Shown here: positions 24,324 through 32,842 of the stretch, one piece after another
Layout of the letters: each line of letters opens with the position of its first letter
Numbering within the stretch: the stretch's first letter is position 1
NCBI GenBank assembly: GCA_037965595.1
Contig: CP150183.1
Coordinates: 310,001 to 374,000 of the forward strand
Length of the DNA: 64,000 bases
DNA from: Alkalihalobacillus sp. FSL W8-0930
GTDB lineage: Bacteria; Bacillota; Bacilli; Bacillales; Bacillaceae_D
Direction: 5' to 3'
Notes under the pieces: generated by a model
Databases searched by the model: none
Seen by the model: the letters and a program-made list of their open reading frames with translations, nothing else
What the model was told of the DNA's origin: nothing
Made by a program: the position numbers and the translations under genes

Positions 24324-24851
24324 GTGGAATTTACAACGGAAAGGCTACACATACGACCGTTTAAAGGAGAAGATCTTGAAGATGTGTTTCAGATCTATTC
24401 GAACGAGGACTCATGCCGATATCTTTTGTATTCAGCGTGGACGGTAGAGGACAAACAAGTTCATTTCAAGAAAAAGCTAAACAATCATCTGTTGACTAAC
24501 GAAAAGCCGCTAAGCTTAGCGGTAGTGATAGGGTCAGAAGTGATTGGTGACCTATCTGTTTGGTATACCGGAATGAAAGATACGGTCGAGATTGGATATA
24601 GTTTTGCAAGATCAGCTAGTGGAAAGGGATACGCGAGTGAAGCGGTTAAAGAACTCATACAAAAACTTTTTGCAGAAAAAGATATTCACCGAATTCAAGC
24701 TAACTTGGACGCACGAAACGAAGCTTCTTTAAGGCTGTGTGATCGAGTAGGGATGAGAAAGGAAGCTCATTTTATTCAAGATTTCTGGAACAAAGGTGAG
24801 TGGACCGATAGTATCGTGTTTGGGATGCTACAGTCTGATCTTAAGAAATAA
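24324..24851 (+). CDS. GNAT acetyltransferase, RimJ/RimL type
   Basis: A 175-residue protein of the RimJ/RimL subfamily. It opens EFTTERLHIRPFKGEDLEDV, has the central strand VIGDLSVWYTG, the acetyl-CoA loop ARSASGKGYASEAV and the C-terminal NEASLRLCDRVGMRKEA. Such enzymes acetylate protein N-termini or small amines. The substrate is unknown. GTG start after AGGTGAAAAG. A single-gene transcript with a bidirectional terminator. Confidence 0.88.
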   Translation: MEFTTERLHIRPFKGEDLEDVFQIYSNEDSCRYLLYSAWTVEDKQVHFKKKLNNHLLTNEKPLSLAVVIGSEVIGDLSVWYTGMKDTVEIGYSFARSASGKGYASEAVKELIQKLFAEKDIHRIQANLDARNEASLRLCDRVGMRKEAHFIQDFWNKGEWTDSIVFGMLQSDLKK

Positions 24852-24881
24852 GGAGAGCTCAAACGAAGCTCTCCTTTTTTT
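24852..24881. terminator. Bidirectional terminator
   Basis: GGAGAGCT pairs with AGCTCTCC, followed by seven T. It lies between the convergent GNAT and MFS genes. Confidence 0.85.
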
Positions 24882-26001
24882 ATGTTTCATAGGTAGTTAT
24901 TTTCACGGGAACAAGTAAGCTAAGTAAACAAATGAAGGAAAAGCTGATGAAACTAAAAGGAAAGGAAGTCACTTGAATGAGTTCTCCAGCAGCTGCGGAT
25001 CCGACAGTCTGTCCAACTCCTAGTAATAAAAAGGAAAGACTGACTCCCAATGCAGGCATACTTGAAAACTCCCTTGTTCCCCACACAATAAACAAACCTG
25101 TCATAAAGATATACGAGGTGCCAAATAGAACAGCAGAAAGGTAAATAAAAGGTGCAGAGGAAATTGTAATAAGGTACATAGAAGCTGCTATAACCACAAC
25201 CGCAAAAAGATAGGATACTCTAAGACCGAGTTTGGCAATCACCACGCCTGCAATTCCTCCGATCACACCAGATATCCCCATGATTACCCAGAAGAATGAA
25301 CTCTCATGACTCCCCATACTGTATTGAGCAGTTAGATATGTTCTAGAAAAGGTCCAAAAGATAGATGAACCAATTCCTATAATGAGTGATGCAATCATTA
25401 AGTATTTAGCCTTAGCAAAAATGGAACGCTCAAAGAGGTTCACTTTAGAAATCTCGGACTTTTTAATTGGAATGATAAATGAATTCCAAATGAGCACGAC
25501 GAGTGCAACGACACCAAAGAAAGCAAATGCAAGTCGCCATTGATCTGTTAATAGTAATGCGATTGGACCCGAAAGGATTAAACCAAAGCTTGTACCACTG
25601 TTAATCCACGTATTCCCCTTGTCGCGTTCCTTTTCCTCTAAAGAGGTTACGACTACCTGACTAAATGCAGGAGAGGCCCAGCCACTCCCGAGTCCTGCAA
25701 TAAATGTTCCAATTGTAAGCATTAAAAAATGATAGGAGCTAGAAATCATGAACAACCCGATTACCGCAGTAAGTCCAGCAAATTGGATGACTCGTTTTTG
25801 CCCGAATGTACGAATAAAGGATGAAGAAGTTAACAAGGCAACGGTATAAGCTAGATAAGCAGAGGAGCTTGAAATACCAGCCTGTCTTTCTGTTAAAGTA
25901 AGACTATCCGTAATAGAAGGGAGAAATAATCCAAAACTAAATCGAGCAAATGCATACGTAATGGCTATCATAGCAATACTGGGAAACAAGAGCTTCCACA
26001 T
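24880..26001 (-). CDS. MFS transporter, YbfB/YjiJ type
   Basis: A 373-residue, 12-helix major facilitator. It opens MWKLLFPSIAMIAITYAFARFSFGLFLPSI, in keeping with YbfB/YjiJ-type MFS proteins. I prefer the ATG at 26001, nine bases from GGAG; the ATG at 26010 touches the ribosome site. It is divergent-side neighbour and probable target of the TetR regulator read in the same direction upstream, with a palindrome in its promoter region. Likely an exporter of an unknown small molecule. Confidence 0.8.
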   Translation of the reverse strand: MWKLLFPSIAMIAITYAFARFSFGLFLPSITDSLTLTERQAGISSSSAYLAYTVALLTSSSFIRTFGQKRVIQFAGLTAVIGLFMISSSYHFLMLTIGTFIAGLGSGWASPAFSQVVVTSLEEKERDKGNTWINSGTSFGLILSGPIALLLTDQWRLAFAFFGVVALVVLIWNSFIIPIKKSEISKVNLFERSIFAKAKYLMIASLIIGIGSSIFWTFSRTYLTAQYSMGSHESSFFWVIMGISGVIGGIAGVVIAKLGLRVSYLFAVVVIAASMYLITISSAPFIYLSAVLFGTSYIFMTGLFIVWGTREFSSMPALGVSLSFLLLGVGQTVGSAAAGELIQVTSFPFSFISFSFICLLSLLVPVKITTYET

Positions 26002-26029
26002 TTTTATCATCTCCTTTTATATAGAACGA

Positions 26030-26048
26030 TCACTATAATATATAGTGA
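26030..26048. promoter_or_regulatory. Palindromic operator before the MFS gene
   Basis: TCACTATA-ATA-TATAGTGA, a perfect 8-bp-arm palindrome about 30 bases upstream of the MFS start. Probably the TetR binding site. Confidence 0.6.
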
Positions 26049-26085
26049 AAGAAAAAGTAAACAACGAGTTAAGGGTTGTTTACTT

Positions 26086-26586
26086 TTAGAAAAGCGTTCT
26101 AATAATACTTAACGTTTCTTCACGGACTTCATTTGTGTCATGAATTTCTGACATAGCTGTAGCCCCTTCTAGCAATAAGGCTAAACGAAACGATTCTTTA
26201 GCAGAGTGTCCACAACGCTCGATAAATGAAATCAAAGAATTTTTATGGTTGATCACATATTGATAAATCAAATGATTCTTTTCTGGAAATTCTTCTTTTG
26301 CGCGTAAGAATAAACAGCCATTCTGGTGAGACTGAAGCCAGTCCAGATGTGCAGTGGCAATTGATAAAACCGTAGGAGAGTTAGTTTCAAGAAACTCAAA
26401 GTATCTTTCTTCTCGCTTTTTTAGTACTTCTAAAATAAGCTCTTCCTTTGATTGAAAATGGTTGTAGAGCGTCATCAATGATACGTCAGCTTCTTCATGA
26501 ACTCGCTTAATACCAATAGAATGAAAGCCATTTTCATAAAATAAGCGCTCAGCACTTGTAAGTAAAGCTTCTCTTTTTTTACTCAT
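26086..26586 (-). CDS. TetR-family transcriptional regulator
   Basis: A 166-residue TetR protein. The HTH is in FHSIGIKRVHEEADVSLMTL with the conserved YNHFQSKEELI after it. I take the ATG at 26586, with GAGGTG upstream. The ligand-binding part is typical of the short YxaF/LmrA-like group. The gene is 84 bases upstream of the MFS gene in the same direction, with operator-like palindromes before each, so it should repress both. Confidence 0.87.
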   Translation of the reverse strand: MSKKREALLTSAERLFYENGFHSIGIKRVHEEADVSLMTLYNHFQSKEELILEVLKKREERYFEFLETNSPTVLSIATAHLDWLQSHQNGCLFLRAKEEFPEKNHLIYQYVINHKNSLISFIERCGHSAKESFRLALLLEGATAMSEIHDTNEVREETLSIIRTLF

Positions 26587-26607
26587 TATTATATTCACCT
26601 CTATATT

Positions 26608-26619
26608 GAGTGATCACTC
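26608..26619. promoter_or_regulatory. Palindromic operator before the TetR gene
   Basis: GAGTGATCACTC, a perfect 12-bp palindrome 22 bases from the start codon. It shares TGATCACT-type half-sites with the site at 26030. Autorepression is likely. Confidence 0.6.
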
Positions 26620-26690
26620 TATTTTTATCACAAGTAATGAACAACTACAAATAAAAACCTCTTGAACAGGCAAGAGGCTTATCTAAGTAT

Positions 26691-27041
26691 TTATGTTCGT
26701 AAAATCTTTTCCATCTTCTTACCTCTTGCCAGTTCATCAATTAGTTTATCTAAATAACGAATCTCACGCATGGTGGTTTCTTCAATCTCTTCCACACGTA
26801 CGCCACAGACAACCCCTTTAATTAATTCCCTAGATGCGTTCATGTTCTGTGCCTCTGAAAAGAATGTTTCAAAATCTGTTTTATTTTCAATGATTTCTTC
26901 AAGTTCGTCTTGTGTATATCCAGTTAACCAACGAATGATCTCATCGACCTCTTCCTTGGTACGTCCTTTTTTCTCTGCCTTAGTTACATAATGAGGATAG
27001 ACACTCGCAACGCTTGTTGTGTAGATACGGTGTTTTGACAA
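26691..27041 (-). CDS. DUF2200 family protein
   Basis: A 116-residue protein that matches DUF2200 as I know it: [23 protein letters not shown] at the start, then IIRWLTGY and [11 protein letters not shown]. The family is small, soluble and of unknown function. It is predicted mostly helical. The gene is monocistronic. Confidence 0.82.
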   Translation of the reverse strand: MSKHRIYTTSVASVYPHYVTKAEKKGRTKEEVDEIIRWLTGYTQDELEEIIENKTDFETFFSEAQNMNASRELIKGVVCGVRVEEIEETTMREIRYLDKLIDELARGKKMEKILRT

Positions 27042-27100
27042 TGGGATCCCTCGCTTATTTTTTTATTTAGTGTATCACGGAATAAAGATAAAGTTTGCTA

Positions 27101-27129
27101 TTTACAACCAACCAATAAAAGGATAATAT
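27101..27129 (+). promoter_or_regulatory. Promoter of the T-box leader
   Basis: TTTACA, 17-bp spacer, TAATAT, just before the T-box leader begins. Confidence 0.55.
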
Positions 27130-27132
27130 TAT

Positions 27133-27436
27133 GAGAAATTCCACATCAAAAGCAATGAAAAGAAGAGTAAGCATGGGAACCACATACAGAGACCTCTGGT
27201 AGCTGAGAAGGAGGGGTGAGGAAACATGCTGAACCAAGTCTTGGAGCTGTGTATCGGATGGATTCTACCAATCTTGATGGTGCAACGGGTTCTCCCGTTA
27301 TAGAGATAAGGTATCGCAGGCTGTTCGTCATGCCGTACCTGATGAGGCTTCTTTAGTAATAAAGAGGTAAAATGGGGTGGCACCGCGACGGATACTCGCC
27401 CCCAAAACAATGATGTTTTGGGGGTGAGTTTTTTTA
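27133..27436 (+). ncRNA. T-box riboswitch leader with terminator
   Basis: A complete T-box leader of about 300 nt. Stem I has the loop-E strand AGTA (27166-27169), a helix AGCATG/CATGCT, and then GAA followed by CCA (27234-27236) as the likely specifier, read by analogy with glyQ leaders. A one-base shift gives CAA. The T-box itself is AATGGGGTGGCACCGCG (27371-27387), and the terminator stem (27394-27429) pairs ACTCGCCCCCAAAACA with TGTTTTGGGGGTGAGT before seven T. Uncharged cognate tRNA should allow readthrough into the MFS gene. CCA would mean proline and CAA glutamine. The bulge UGGC would pair with a tRNA discriminator G, which fits the second reading better. Confidence 0.92.
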
Positions 27437-27469
27437 TTTGGTTTTTCAAATAAAAAGGAGGCGGTGTCG

Positions 27470-28669
27470 TTGGGCAAATGGAAAACTCTTTTCTTACTAC
27501 TAGGAGGCATTGGCATTTCAAATATTGGAGGATGGGTGTACTTAATCGCCCTTAACCTGACTGTATTAAACGAAACGGGTTCGGTTCTAGCTGTAGGCCT
27601 CCTTTATATTCTTGGACCGATTGCAACAATCTTTTCGAGTGTATGGGCAGGAAGTGTGATAGACCGGGTCAATACACGTCACCTGATGATCTGGCTAGAT
27701 GTAGGGAGAGCCTTATGTATCTTCTGTATTCCCCTAATGCCTTCACTACCCTTTGTCTATCTCATGGCACTGATTGTATGCATGGGAACAGCAATCTTTG
27801 AACCGACATCAATGGTCTATATGACAAAGCTGATTCCAGAAGGCGATCGTCAGAGGTTTAACGCACTGCGCGGGTTTATCAACTCATGCGGAACACTTCT
27901 CGGACCAATGATCGCAGGCGTACTCTTCTGGATTGGAACCACCGACACAGCTATTATTGTGAATGGGGTGGCATTACTTTTTTCAGCCGGGATTATTTTG
28001 CTTTTGCCAAATGTAGAAGCAGCGAATGAGGAGAAAGCGGAGCCGCTCACATGGAGGTTAATTACACATGACTTTCATACCGTTCTATCGTTTAGTAAAT
28101 TATCGGTATATGTTGTTAAAGTTTATTTACTATTTGCAGGCACGATTGTTGTGATGACAGCCATTGATTCAATAGAAGCAGGATTTGCAAAAGAAGTGAT
28201 CCACCTATCAGATTCGACTTATGGCTTTTTACTAGGCATATTCGGAACAGGAATTATTGCAGGTACCATTATAAATACTCTTTATGTGGAAAAATTGAAG
28301 TTGCATGTTTTGATTGGATTTGGCTCAGTCCTAGCCGCGATAGGATACCTTTTGTATTATAGCTCACAAGGCTTTCTTAGTGCTGCAGTTGCCGTGTGGA
28401 TTATGGGCTTCGCTTCCATTTTCGCGAGCACTGGATTTTTAACCTTTTACCAAAACCAAATACCTGTAGCCATGATGGGACGCTTCGGCAGTATCTTCGG
28501 ATTGGCTGGAGCTGTGATGATTATTCTTCTGACAATTATGATCGGAATCTCAGCGGAATGGGTTGGAATTCGGCCAGCCGGATGGGCAGGGGCGCTCGGA
28601 CTACTGCTGCTTGGGGGCTGGTTGAGTTTGGTTGTGATGAGGAGAGTGGGGAGGAGGTATTTTGTGTAG
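27470..28669 (+). CDS. MFS transporter under T-box control
   Basis: A 399-residue, 12-helix major facilitator of the MFS_3/enterobactin-exporter-like type. It has the loop VIDRVNTRHLMIWLDVGRAL between helices 2 and 3. I choose the TTG at 27470, eight bases from AGGAGG; the GTG at 27464 is too close. Because of the T-box leader, it should be made when one charged tRNA is scarce, so its substrate is likely an amino acid, peptide or antimetabolite linked with that amino acid. Import or export cannot be told from sequence. Confidence 0.85.
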   Translation: MGKWKTLFLLLGGIGISNIGGWVYLIALNLTVLNETGSVLAVGLLYILGPIATIFSSVWAGSVIDRVNTRHLMIWLDVGRALCIFCIPLMPSLPFVYLMALIVCMGTAIFEPTSMVYMTKLIPEGDRQRFNALRGFINSCGTLLGPMIAGVLFWIGTTDTAIIVNGVALLFSAGIILLLPNVEAANEEKAEPLTWRLITHDFHTVLSFSKLSVYVVKVYLLFAGTIVVMTAIDSIEAGFAKEVIHLSDSTYGFLLGIFGTGIIAGTIINTLYVEKLKLHVLIGFGSVLAAIGYLLYYSSQGFLSAAVAVWIMGFASIFASTGFLTFYQNQIPVAMMGRFGSIFGLAGAVMIILLTIMIGISAEWVGIRPAGWAGALGLLLLGGWLSLVVMRRVGRRYFV

Positions 28670-28691
28670 AGTGCAGTGGGTTGAGAGCGGT

Positions 28692-28855
28692 GGAATCGAC
28701 GGAGAGAGAGGTGGAATCGCCGGAGAGAGCGGCGGAATCGCCGGAGAGAGGACGGAATTGACGGAGAGAGGACGGAATCGACGAAGAGAGTAAGGAATCA
28801 ACAAAGAGAGCAAGGAATCAACAAAGAGAGCAGGAAATCAACAAAGAGACCCATC
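28692..28855 (+). repeat. Family B degenerate tandem repeat array (GGAATC...GAGAGAG), locus 1
   Basis: Eight units of 20-21 bp with consensus GGAATCRACGRAGAGAG plus 3-4 variable bases. The array begins 22 bases after the MFS stop and ends before the convergent CPCC gene. The units drift in steps along the array: GACGG early, AACAAAG late. Confidence 0.85.
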
Positions 28856-28900
28856 CACAATGATAAAAATCTACATAACAAGTCTCTCTGAGGAGACTTG

Positions 28901-29146
28901 TTACATCTCATTTGGTTTTGGCTTACGTGTATGCGGAATACTTTCCTTCTCACATGCGCCGAACTCGAGAAAGTTTCGTTTGGCCTCTCTAATGGATACG
29001 CGATTGGCTCCTGTTTCATTTTGATACGTGTATTGGTAGTCGTCATCTTCCCAGAAACATACTCCGCAGATCTCATATGTACCAGGTGGTTCTTCGTCTA
29101 GTGTCTTGTAGCCGCAGCAAAGGCAAGCGAATCTTGTGTGCTTCAT
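28901..29146 (-). CDS. Cysteine-rich CPCC-family protein
   Basis: An 81-residue protein of the CPCC family (PF14206-like). It has FACLCCGYKTL near the N-terminus and YEICGVCFWEDDDYQ in the middle, so four Cys form a probable zinc ribbon, followed by GANRVSIREAKRNF. The usual CPCC motif reads CLCC here. Function unknown; such genes often sit in toxin-immunity neighbourhoods. The ATG overlaps the stop of the upstream gene (ATGA), which indicates coupling. Confidence 0.82.
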   Translation of the reverse strand: MKHTRFACLCCGYKTLDEEPPGTYEICGVCFWEDDDYQYTYQNETGANRVSIREAKRNFLEFGACEKESIPHTRKPKPNEM

Positions 29147-29466
29147 TTGAAGAATGCATCTCCTACGTCTACGAAGTAATATTCACCTGTTGTCGCATCA
29201 ATCGCTCGAACGTACCCTACTGTTTCAGTGAAAGATGGGAGGTAGCTGAGTGAGTAGATGGGATTGCCTTCATCGTCTGAATCATTTATCACATAAGCTA
29301 GCTCCATTTTGAATTGTTGTTTGAAAATGTCTGTAGCCTCTTCTTTTGAGAGCAGAGCCTTATTGGGAAGCTGATTCAGTTTATCTTCAGGTGGAAGATC
29401 CAAGGTAAGCGATACAATGTCTCCACTGCTCCTACTAATGTCAATGTAGGACGTTACGTTCATCAT
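29143..29466 (-). CDS. Small YcdB/YcdC- or PepSY-like protein
   Basis: A 107-residue protein without signal peptide. The middle, LSKEEATDIFKQQF, and the end, GYVRAIDATTGEYYFVD, resemble one repeat of YcdB/YcdC-type or PepSY-like domains, which are usually found in multiples within longer exported proteins. It may therefore be a fragment of a longer ancestral gene. It precedes and overlaps the CPCC gene, and a GGGAG site supports its start. Confidence 0.55.
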   Translation of the reverse strand: MMNVTSYIDISRSSGDIVSLTLDLPPEDKLNQLPNKALLSKEEATDIFKQQFKMELAYVINDSDDEGNPIYSLSYLPSFTETVGYVRAIDATTGEYYFVDVGDAFFK

Positions 29467-29537
29467 TCAGGTTCTCCCTTTCATCTTTTCATCAAGCATA
29501 CCATCACCGTAACTTTGAGTTTCTAAATTTTTTATAT

Positions 29538-29553
29538 AGTTGTACGTATAAGA
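29538..29553. promoter_or_regulatory. AraR operator before the endo-arabinanase gene
   Basis: AGTTGTACGTATAAGA, close to the known Bacillus AraR box ATTTGTACGTACAAAT. It lies about 60 bases before the start codon. Confidence 0.75.
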
Positions 29554-29573
29554 TCATCATGGTAGCATAATTA

Positions 29574-29587
29574 TGTAAGCGTTATCA
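29574..29587. promoter_or_regulatory. cre site (CcpA) before the endo-arabinanase gene
   Basis: TGTAAGCGTTATCA fits the cre consensus TGWAANCGNTNWCA at every position. It lies 25 bases before the start codon, so it should give carbon catabolite repression. Confidence 0.85.
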
Positions 29588-29612
29588 AAAATCATCGAAA
29601 GGAGATTAGCTA

Positions 29613-31250
29613 ATGAGAAAAGGTGGATATGTTGCGGGTGCTTTGGCTGTGGGTTTGCTGACGTTTGGATTCTATAGTGAGAGTGGAGGGGCAACAATGA
29701 ATGAACGCACCAATACGGAGATTGATTTTCAAAACGCAACGGTTCACGACCCGTCTATTGTAAAGGAAGGAGACACGTTTTACGCAATTGGTTCTCATAT
29801 TGATGGCGCGAAATCAGCTGATTTAATTAACTGGGAGAATTATACGAATGGCTACACTACGCCAGGGAACACCATTTATGGTGATCTATCTGTTAATCTA
29901 GCAGAATCTTTTGAATGGGCAGGGGAGAATGACGCAGACAGTCGTGGGGGGTATGCTGTCTGGGCGCCTGAGATCATTTGGAATGAGCATTACGTTCACG
30001 AGGATGGATCAAAGGGTGCGTACATGATGTATTATAGTGTGTCCTCCACGTACATTCGGTCTGCCATTGGGTATGCCGTATCAAAGGACATGGATGGCCC
30101 TTTTGAGTATGTAGATACAATTATGTATTCTGGATTCCATGAAGGGGATGCGTATGATGCTAATAGCGATGTGAATAAAAACTGGGAGAATACAAATATC
30201 CCTGATTTAATTGATGAGGGCGTGTTTGAAGAGCCGAATCCAGAATGGTTCACAGAAAACGGAGGATACAATTATCGCCTGTACACAAATTCAATTGATG
30301 CTAATCTTTTTTTCGATGAATCGGGTTCTTTATGGATGACTTATGGTTCTTGGGCAGGAGGGATCTATGTGTTAGAGGTTGATCCTGCAACGGGTCAACC
30401 CATTCATCCTGGCGAGGACGGTACCACGGATGATGGTCGAATGATTGATCGATACTTTGGTACAAAAATTGCAGGGGGCTACGGCCACTCAATAGAAGGG
30501 CCTTACGTTTACTACGACAAGGAACAGGATTACTATTATCTGTTTACAACGTACGGAGGGTTAAGTTCAACAGGCGGATACCAGATGAGAGTCTTCCGCT
30601 CTGAATCTCCAAATGGTCCGTATGTAGATGGTTCCGGTCAAGCAGCTGTTTTTCCAGAGTCTTTAGATGATGGGACAGTGCGTAATAAGGTTGGAAGTCG
30701 GGACCATGAAGGCATTGGAAATAAACTGATGGGGAATTTCCAATTTGACGAGGGAGATACAAGCTCAGGCTATCTATCACCTGGGCACAACTCCATTTAT
30801 GTTGATCCCGAAACGAATGAACGCTTTGTCGTCTTTCACACTAGATTCCCAGATAGTGGCGAGATGCATCAATTACGAGTCCACCAGTTTTTTATGAATA
30901 AAGAAGGGTGGCCAGTTGTTTCACCATACAGACATGCAGGAGAGGTTGAAGAGAATGTTGGGCGTCAGGAGCTAATTGGTGAGTACCAGGTGATCGAACA
31001 TGGAACAGAATTAACGGCAGAGATTAATCGACCGTTACAAGTAACGTTGGAAAAAAATAATAAAGTCTCTGGTGATCGGACAGGAACCTGGAAACGCATG
31101 GGGCAAAACCGTGCGGAGATTAAGCTAGATGGCACCACTTATGAAGGCGTCTACTTAACGCAATATAATCCAAATGAGTCCGCGTACGTGCAGACATTTA
31201 CACTCACATCTAAGGATGGAGAAGCACTATGGGGTACAAAAGTGAATTAA
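29613..31250 (+). CDS. Secreted GH43 endo-alpha-1,5-L-arabinanase
   Basis: A 545-residue exported enzyme that cuts alpha-1,5-arabinan outside the cell. A signal peptide (about 1-22) is followed by the five-bladed beta-propeller, with the GH43 residues Asp46 (VHDPSIV), Asp229 (NSIDANLFF) and Glu295 (HSIEGPYVYY). A C-terminal beta-barrel (about 440-545, ending in LTSKDGEALWGTK) is the domain found in two-domain arabinanases such as B. subtilis Abn2. AraR and cre sites lie upstream and a strong terminator follows. It feeds oligo-arabinosides to the ABC importer downstream. Confidence 0.92.
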   Translation: MRKGGYVAGALAVGLLTFGFYSESGGATMNERTNTEIDFQNATVHDPSIVKEGDTFYAIGSHIDGAKSADLINWENYTNGYTTPGNTIYGDLSVNLAESFEWAGENDADSRGGYAVWAPEIIWNEHYVHEDGSKGAYMMYYSVSSTYIRSAIGYAVSKDMDGPFEYVDTIMYSGFHEGDAYDANSDVNKNWENTNIPDLIDEGVFEEPNPEWFTENGGYNYRLYTNSIDANLFFDESGSLWMTYGSWAGGIYVLEVDPATGQPIHPGEDGTTDDGRMIDRYFGTKIAGGYGHSIEGPYVYYDKEQDYYYLFTTYGGLSSTGGYQMRVFRSESPNGPYVDGSGQAAVFPESLDDGTVRNKVGSRDHEGIGNKLMGNFQFDEGDTSSGYLSPGHNSIYVDPETNERFVVFHTRFPDSGEMHQLRVHQFFMNKEGWPVVSPYRHAGEVEENVGRQELIGEYQVIEHGTELTAEINRPLQVTLEKNNKVSGDRTGTWKRMGQNRAEIKLDGTTYEGVYLTQYNPNESAYVQTFTLTSKDGEALWGTKVN

Positions 31251-31257
31251 ATTCTAA

Positions 31258-31290
31258 GAAGCAGAGGTCCAAATCCTCTGCTTTTTTGTA
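31258..31290 (+). terminator. Terminator after the endo-arabinanase gene
   Basis: AAGCAGAGG pairs with CCTCTGCTT around a 7-nt loop, followed by T. Confidence 0.85.
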
Positions 31291-31370
31291 GAGTTATGTC
31301 GAATACATTTGTATGAAAACTGCCAAATTTATGTTGCTAAGAGAAGGAACAGTCGTTATAATCAGAAATA

Positions 31371-31386
31371 AGTTATACGTACAAAT
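31371..31386. promoter_or_regulatory. AraR operator before the arabino-oligosaccharide operon
   Basis: AGTTATACGTACAAAT, close to the AraR box ATTTGTACGTACAAAT, about 125 bases upstream of the binding-protein gene. Confidence 0.75.
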
Positions 31387-31458
31387 AAAAATAATTAGTA
31401 CTAAGATGAATCAAACATGCGTATGAAATTAATGTTGATGTGTTTTTTTAATACTCAC

Positions 31459-31472
31459 TGAAAGCGTTATCA
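31459..31472. promoter_or_regulatory. cre site before the arabino-oligosaccharide operon
   Basis: TGAAAGCGTTATCA matches the cre consensus fully, 26 bases before the binding-protein start. It shares its centre with the site before the arabinanase gene. Confidence 0.85.
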
Positions 31473-31498
31473 TATTTTAATTGGGGGGAGTCACAAAT

Positions 31499-32758
31499 AT
31501 GAAAAAGGTAACGGGGCTAGTTGCTGTTCTTGGTGCAACCATGCTTTTAGGGGCATGTGGGAATGATGAGTTTACGATTGAATTTTGGACACCATTAACT
31601 GGGGATGATGGTGCAAACATGGATGCGCTCGTAAAGGAATACAATGAAACCGATCCTGAGTACAAGGTGAACCACGTGATCACTTCTGACATGTATACGA
31701 AAATGTATACAGTATTGAATTCAGGTAATGGAATTCCAGACTTGTCCATCATTCACGCAGATCGTGTTCCAAACTTTGTGGATCAGGATTTACTTGAACC
31801 GATGACAACGATTATGGGTCAGCAATCAGAATTAAAAGAAGAAAATTATTTAACGGAAGCTTGGACAGCAGGAGAAGTAGACGGGACGCAATATACGATT
31901 CCTCTCGACATTCATGGTAGCGCAATGTATTACAACGAAGATTTGCTTGCTAAATACGGAGTTGAAAGTTTTCTAGATGATAATGTAGTGACGTTTGACG
32001 AGATGCTTTCATTACAAGGGGAGTTAGATGAAGGCGATTATGTACTAAATGACTCTCTACTTGGCTGGGTTGTATTAGCTCAAATCCAGAATCTAAACGG
32101 AGATATTGAGGATGAGGCAGGGAATCCAACGGTTAATACCCCTGAGATGAAGGAAGCAATTGAAGCGATTAAGGAATTATCAGATGCTGGAATCATGACG
32201 CCTTATGGTGAAGATGGATATCTCATGTTCCAGTCAGGGAATGTACTGTTTTCAACGGACGGAACGTGGAGCTCTATTGGCCACTCTCAAGTTGAAAGCT
32301 TAAATTACGGAGTCACAAACACCTATGCATTTGATCCTTCGAACTTCCACAACCGGGCATCTTCTCACCTGTTTGCTTTATTGACAAGTGAGGATCGAAC
32401 GGATGAGAAGGAACAAGGAATTGGAGAATTCCTTGAGTATATGAGAGCTAACTCAATTGAATGGGCAGAAGCCGGACAAATTGTAGCTAGTGTCGATGTG
32501 GCTGAAAGTCCTGAATACGAAAATTACTTACAATCCTTCTTCACGTCGACTGAAGAAGAAACAGATTCCCTACACATTTATACGTACCGCCATTATCCGT
32601 ACGTGGCCGAAGCGGTAGATATGTATGCAGCGGATATGGTCCATGGGGAAATTGATGTTGATGAAGGACTAGCCGAAATGCAACGCTTTGTTGAAGACAA
32701 AATTCAAGAAGGTGCATTAGACCTTGAGAATGTAGTCGAAGAAGAGGTTGAAGAATAG
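31499..32758 (+). CDS. ABC importer sugar-binding lipoprotein (AraN-like)
   Basis: A 419-residue extracellular solute-binding protein (family 1). From the ATG at 31499, which has GGGGGGAG upstream, it opens MKKVTGLVAVLGA and has the lipobox LLGAC. The SBP_bac_1 fold is visible in FWTPLTGDDGANMDALVKEYN and in the tip residues around the middle. The acidic C-terminus suits an alkaliphile's surface protein. Context indicates binding of arabino-oligosaccharides. First gene of the importer operon. Confidence 0.9.
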   Translation: MKKVTGLVAVLGATMLLGACGNDEFTIEFWTPLTGDDGANMDALVKEYNETDPEYKVNHVITSDMYTKMYTVLNSGNGIPDLSIIHADRVPNFVDQDLLEPMTTIMGQQSELKEENYLTEAWTAGEVDGTQYTIPLDIHGSAMYYNEDLLAKYGVESFLDDNVVTFDEMLSLQGELDEGDYVLNDSLLGWVVLAQIQNLNGDIEDEAGNPTVNTPEMKEAIEAIKELSDAGIMTPYGEDGYLMFQSGNVLFSTDGTWSSIGHSQVESLNYGVTNTYAFDPSNFHNRASSHLFALLTSEDRTDEKEQGIGEFLEYMRANSIEWAEAGQIVASVDVAESPEYENYLQSFFTSTEEETDSLHIYTYRHYPYVAEAVDMYAADMVHGEIDVDEGLAEMQRFVEDKIQEGALDLENVVEEEVEE

Positions 32759-32771
32759 AATTCGAAGGCCA

Positions 32772-32813
32772 CTGGGGCGGTGCTAGAGAGAAATTATCCT
32801 CTTCCTGTCCCAG
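32772..32813 (+). other. Imperfect hairpin between binding-protein and permease genes
   Basis: CTGGG pairs with CCCAG, with AGAGA/CTCTT inside. There is no T run. Such hairpins after binding-protein genes often stabilise the first cistron relative to permease mRNA. The evidence here is weak. Confidence 0.35.
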
Positions 32814-32842
32814 CTTTCCAATGAAGGGAGTGTGTAAATCAG

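Noticed and set aside
28671-28860. CRISPR array from regular repeats (also 37573, 46262, 47535, 51732, 60709, 62412)
   Set aside because: Conserved cores are only 5-17 bases, spacers are too short and not unique in length, units are degenerate, and no cas gene is in the window.
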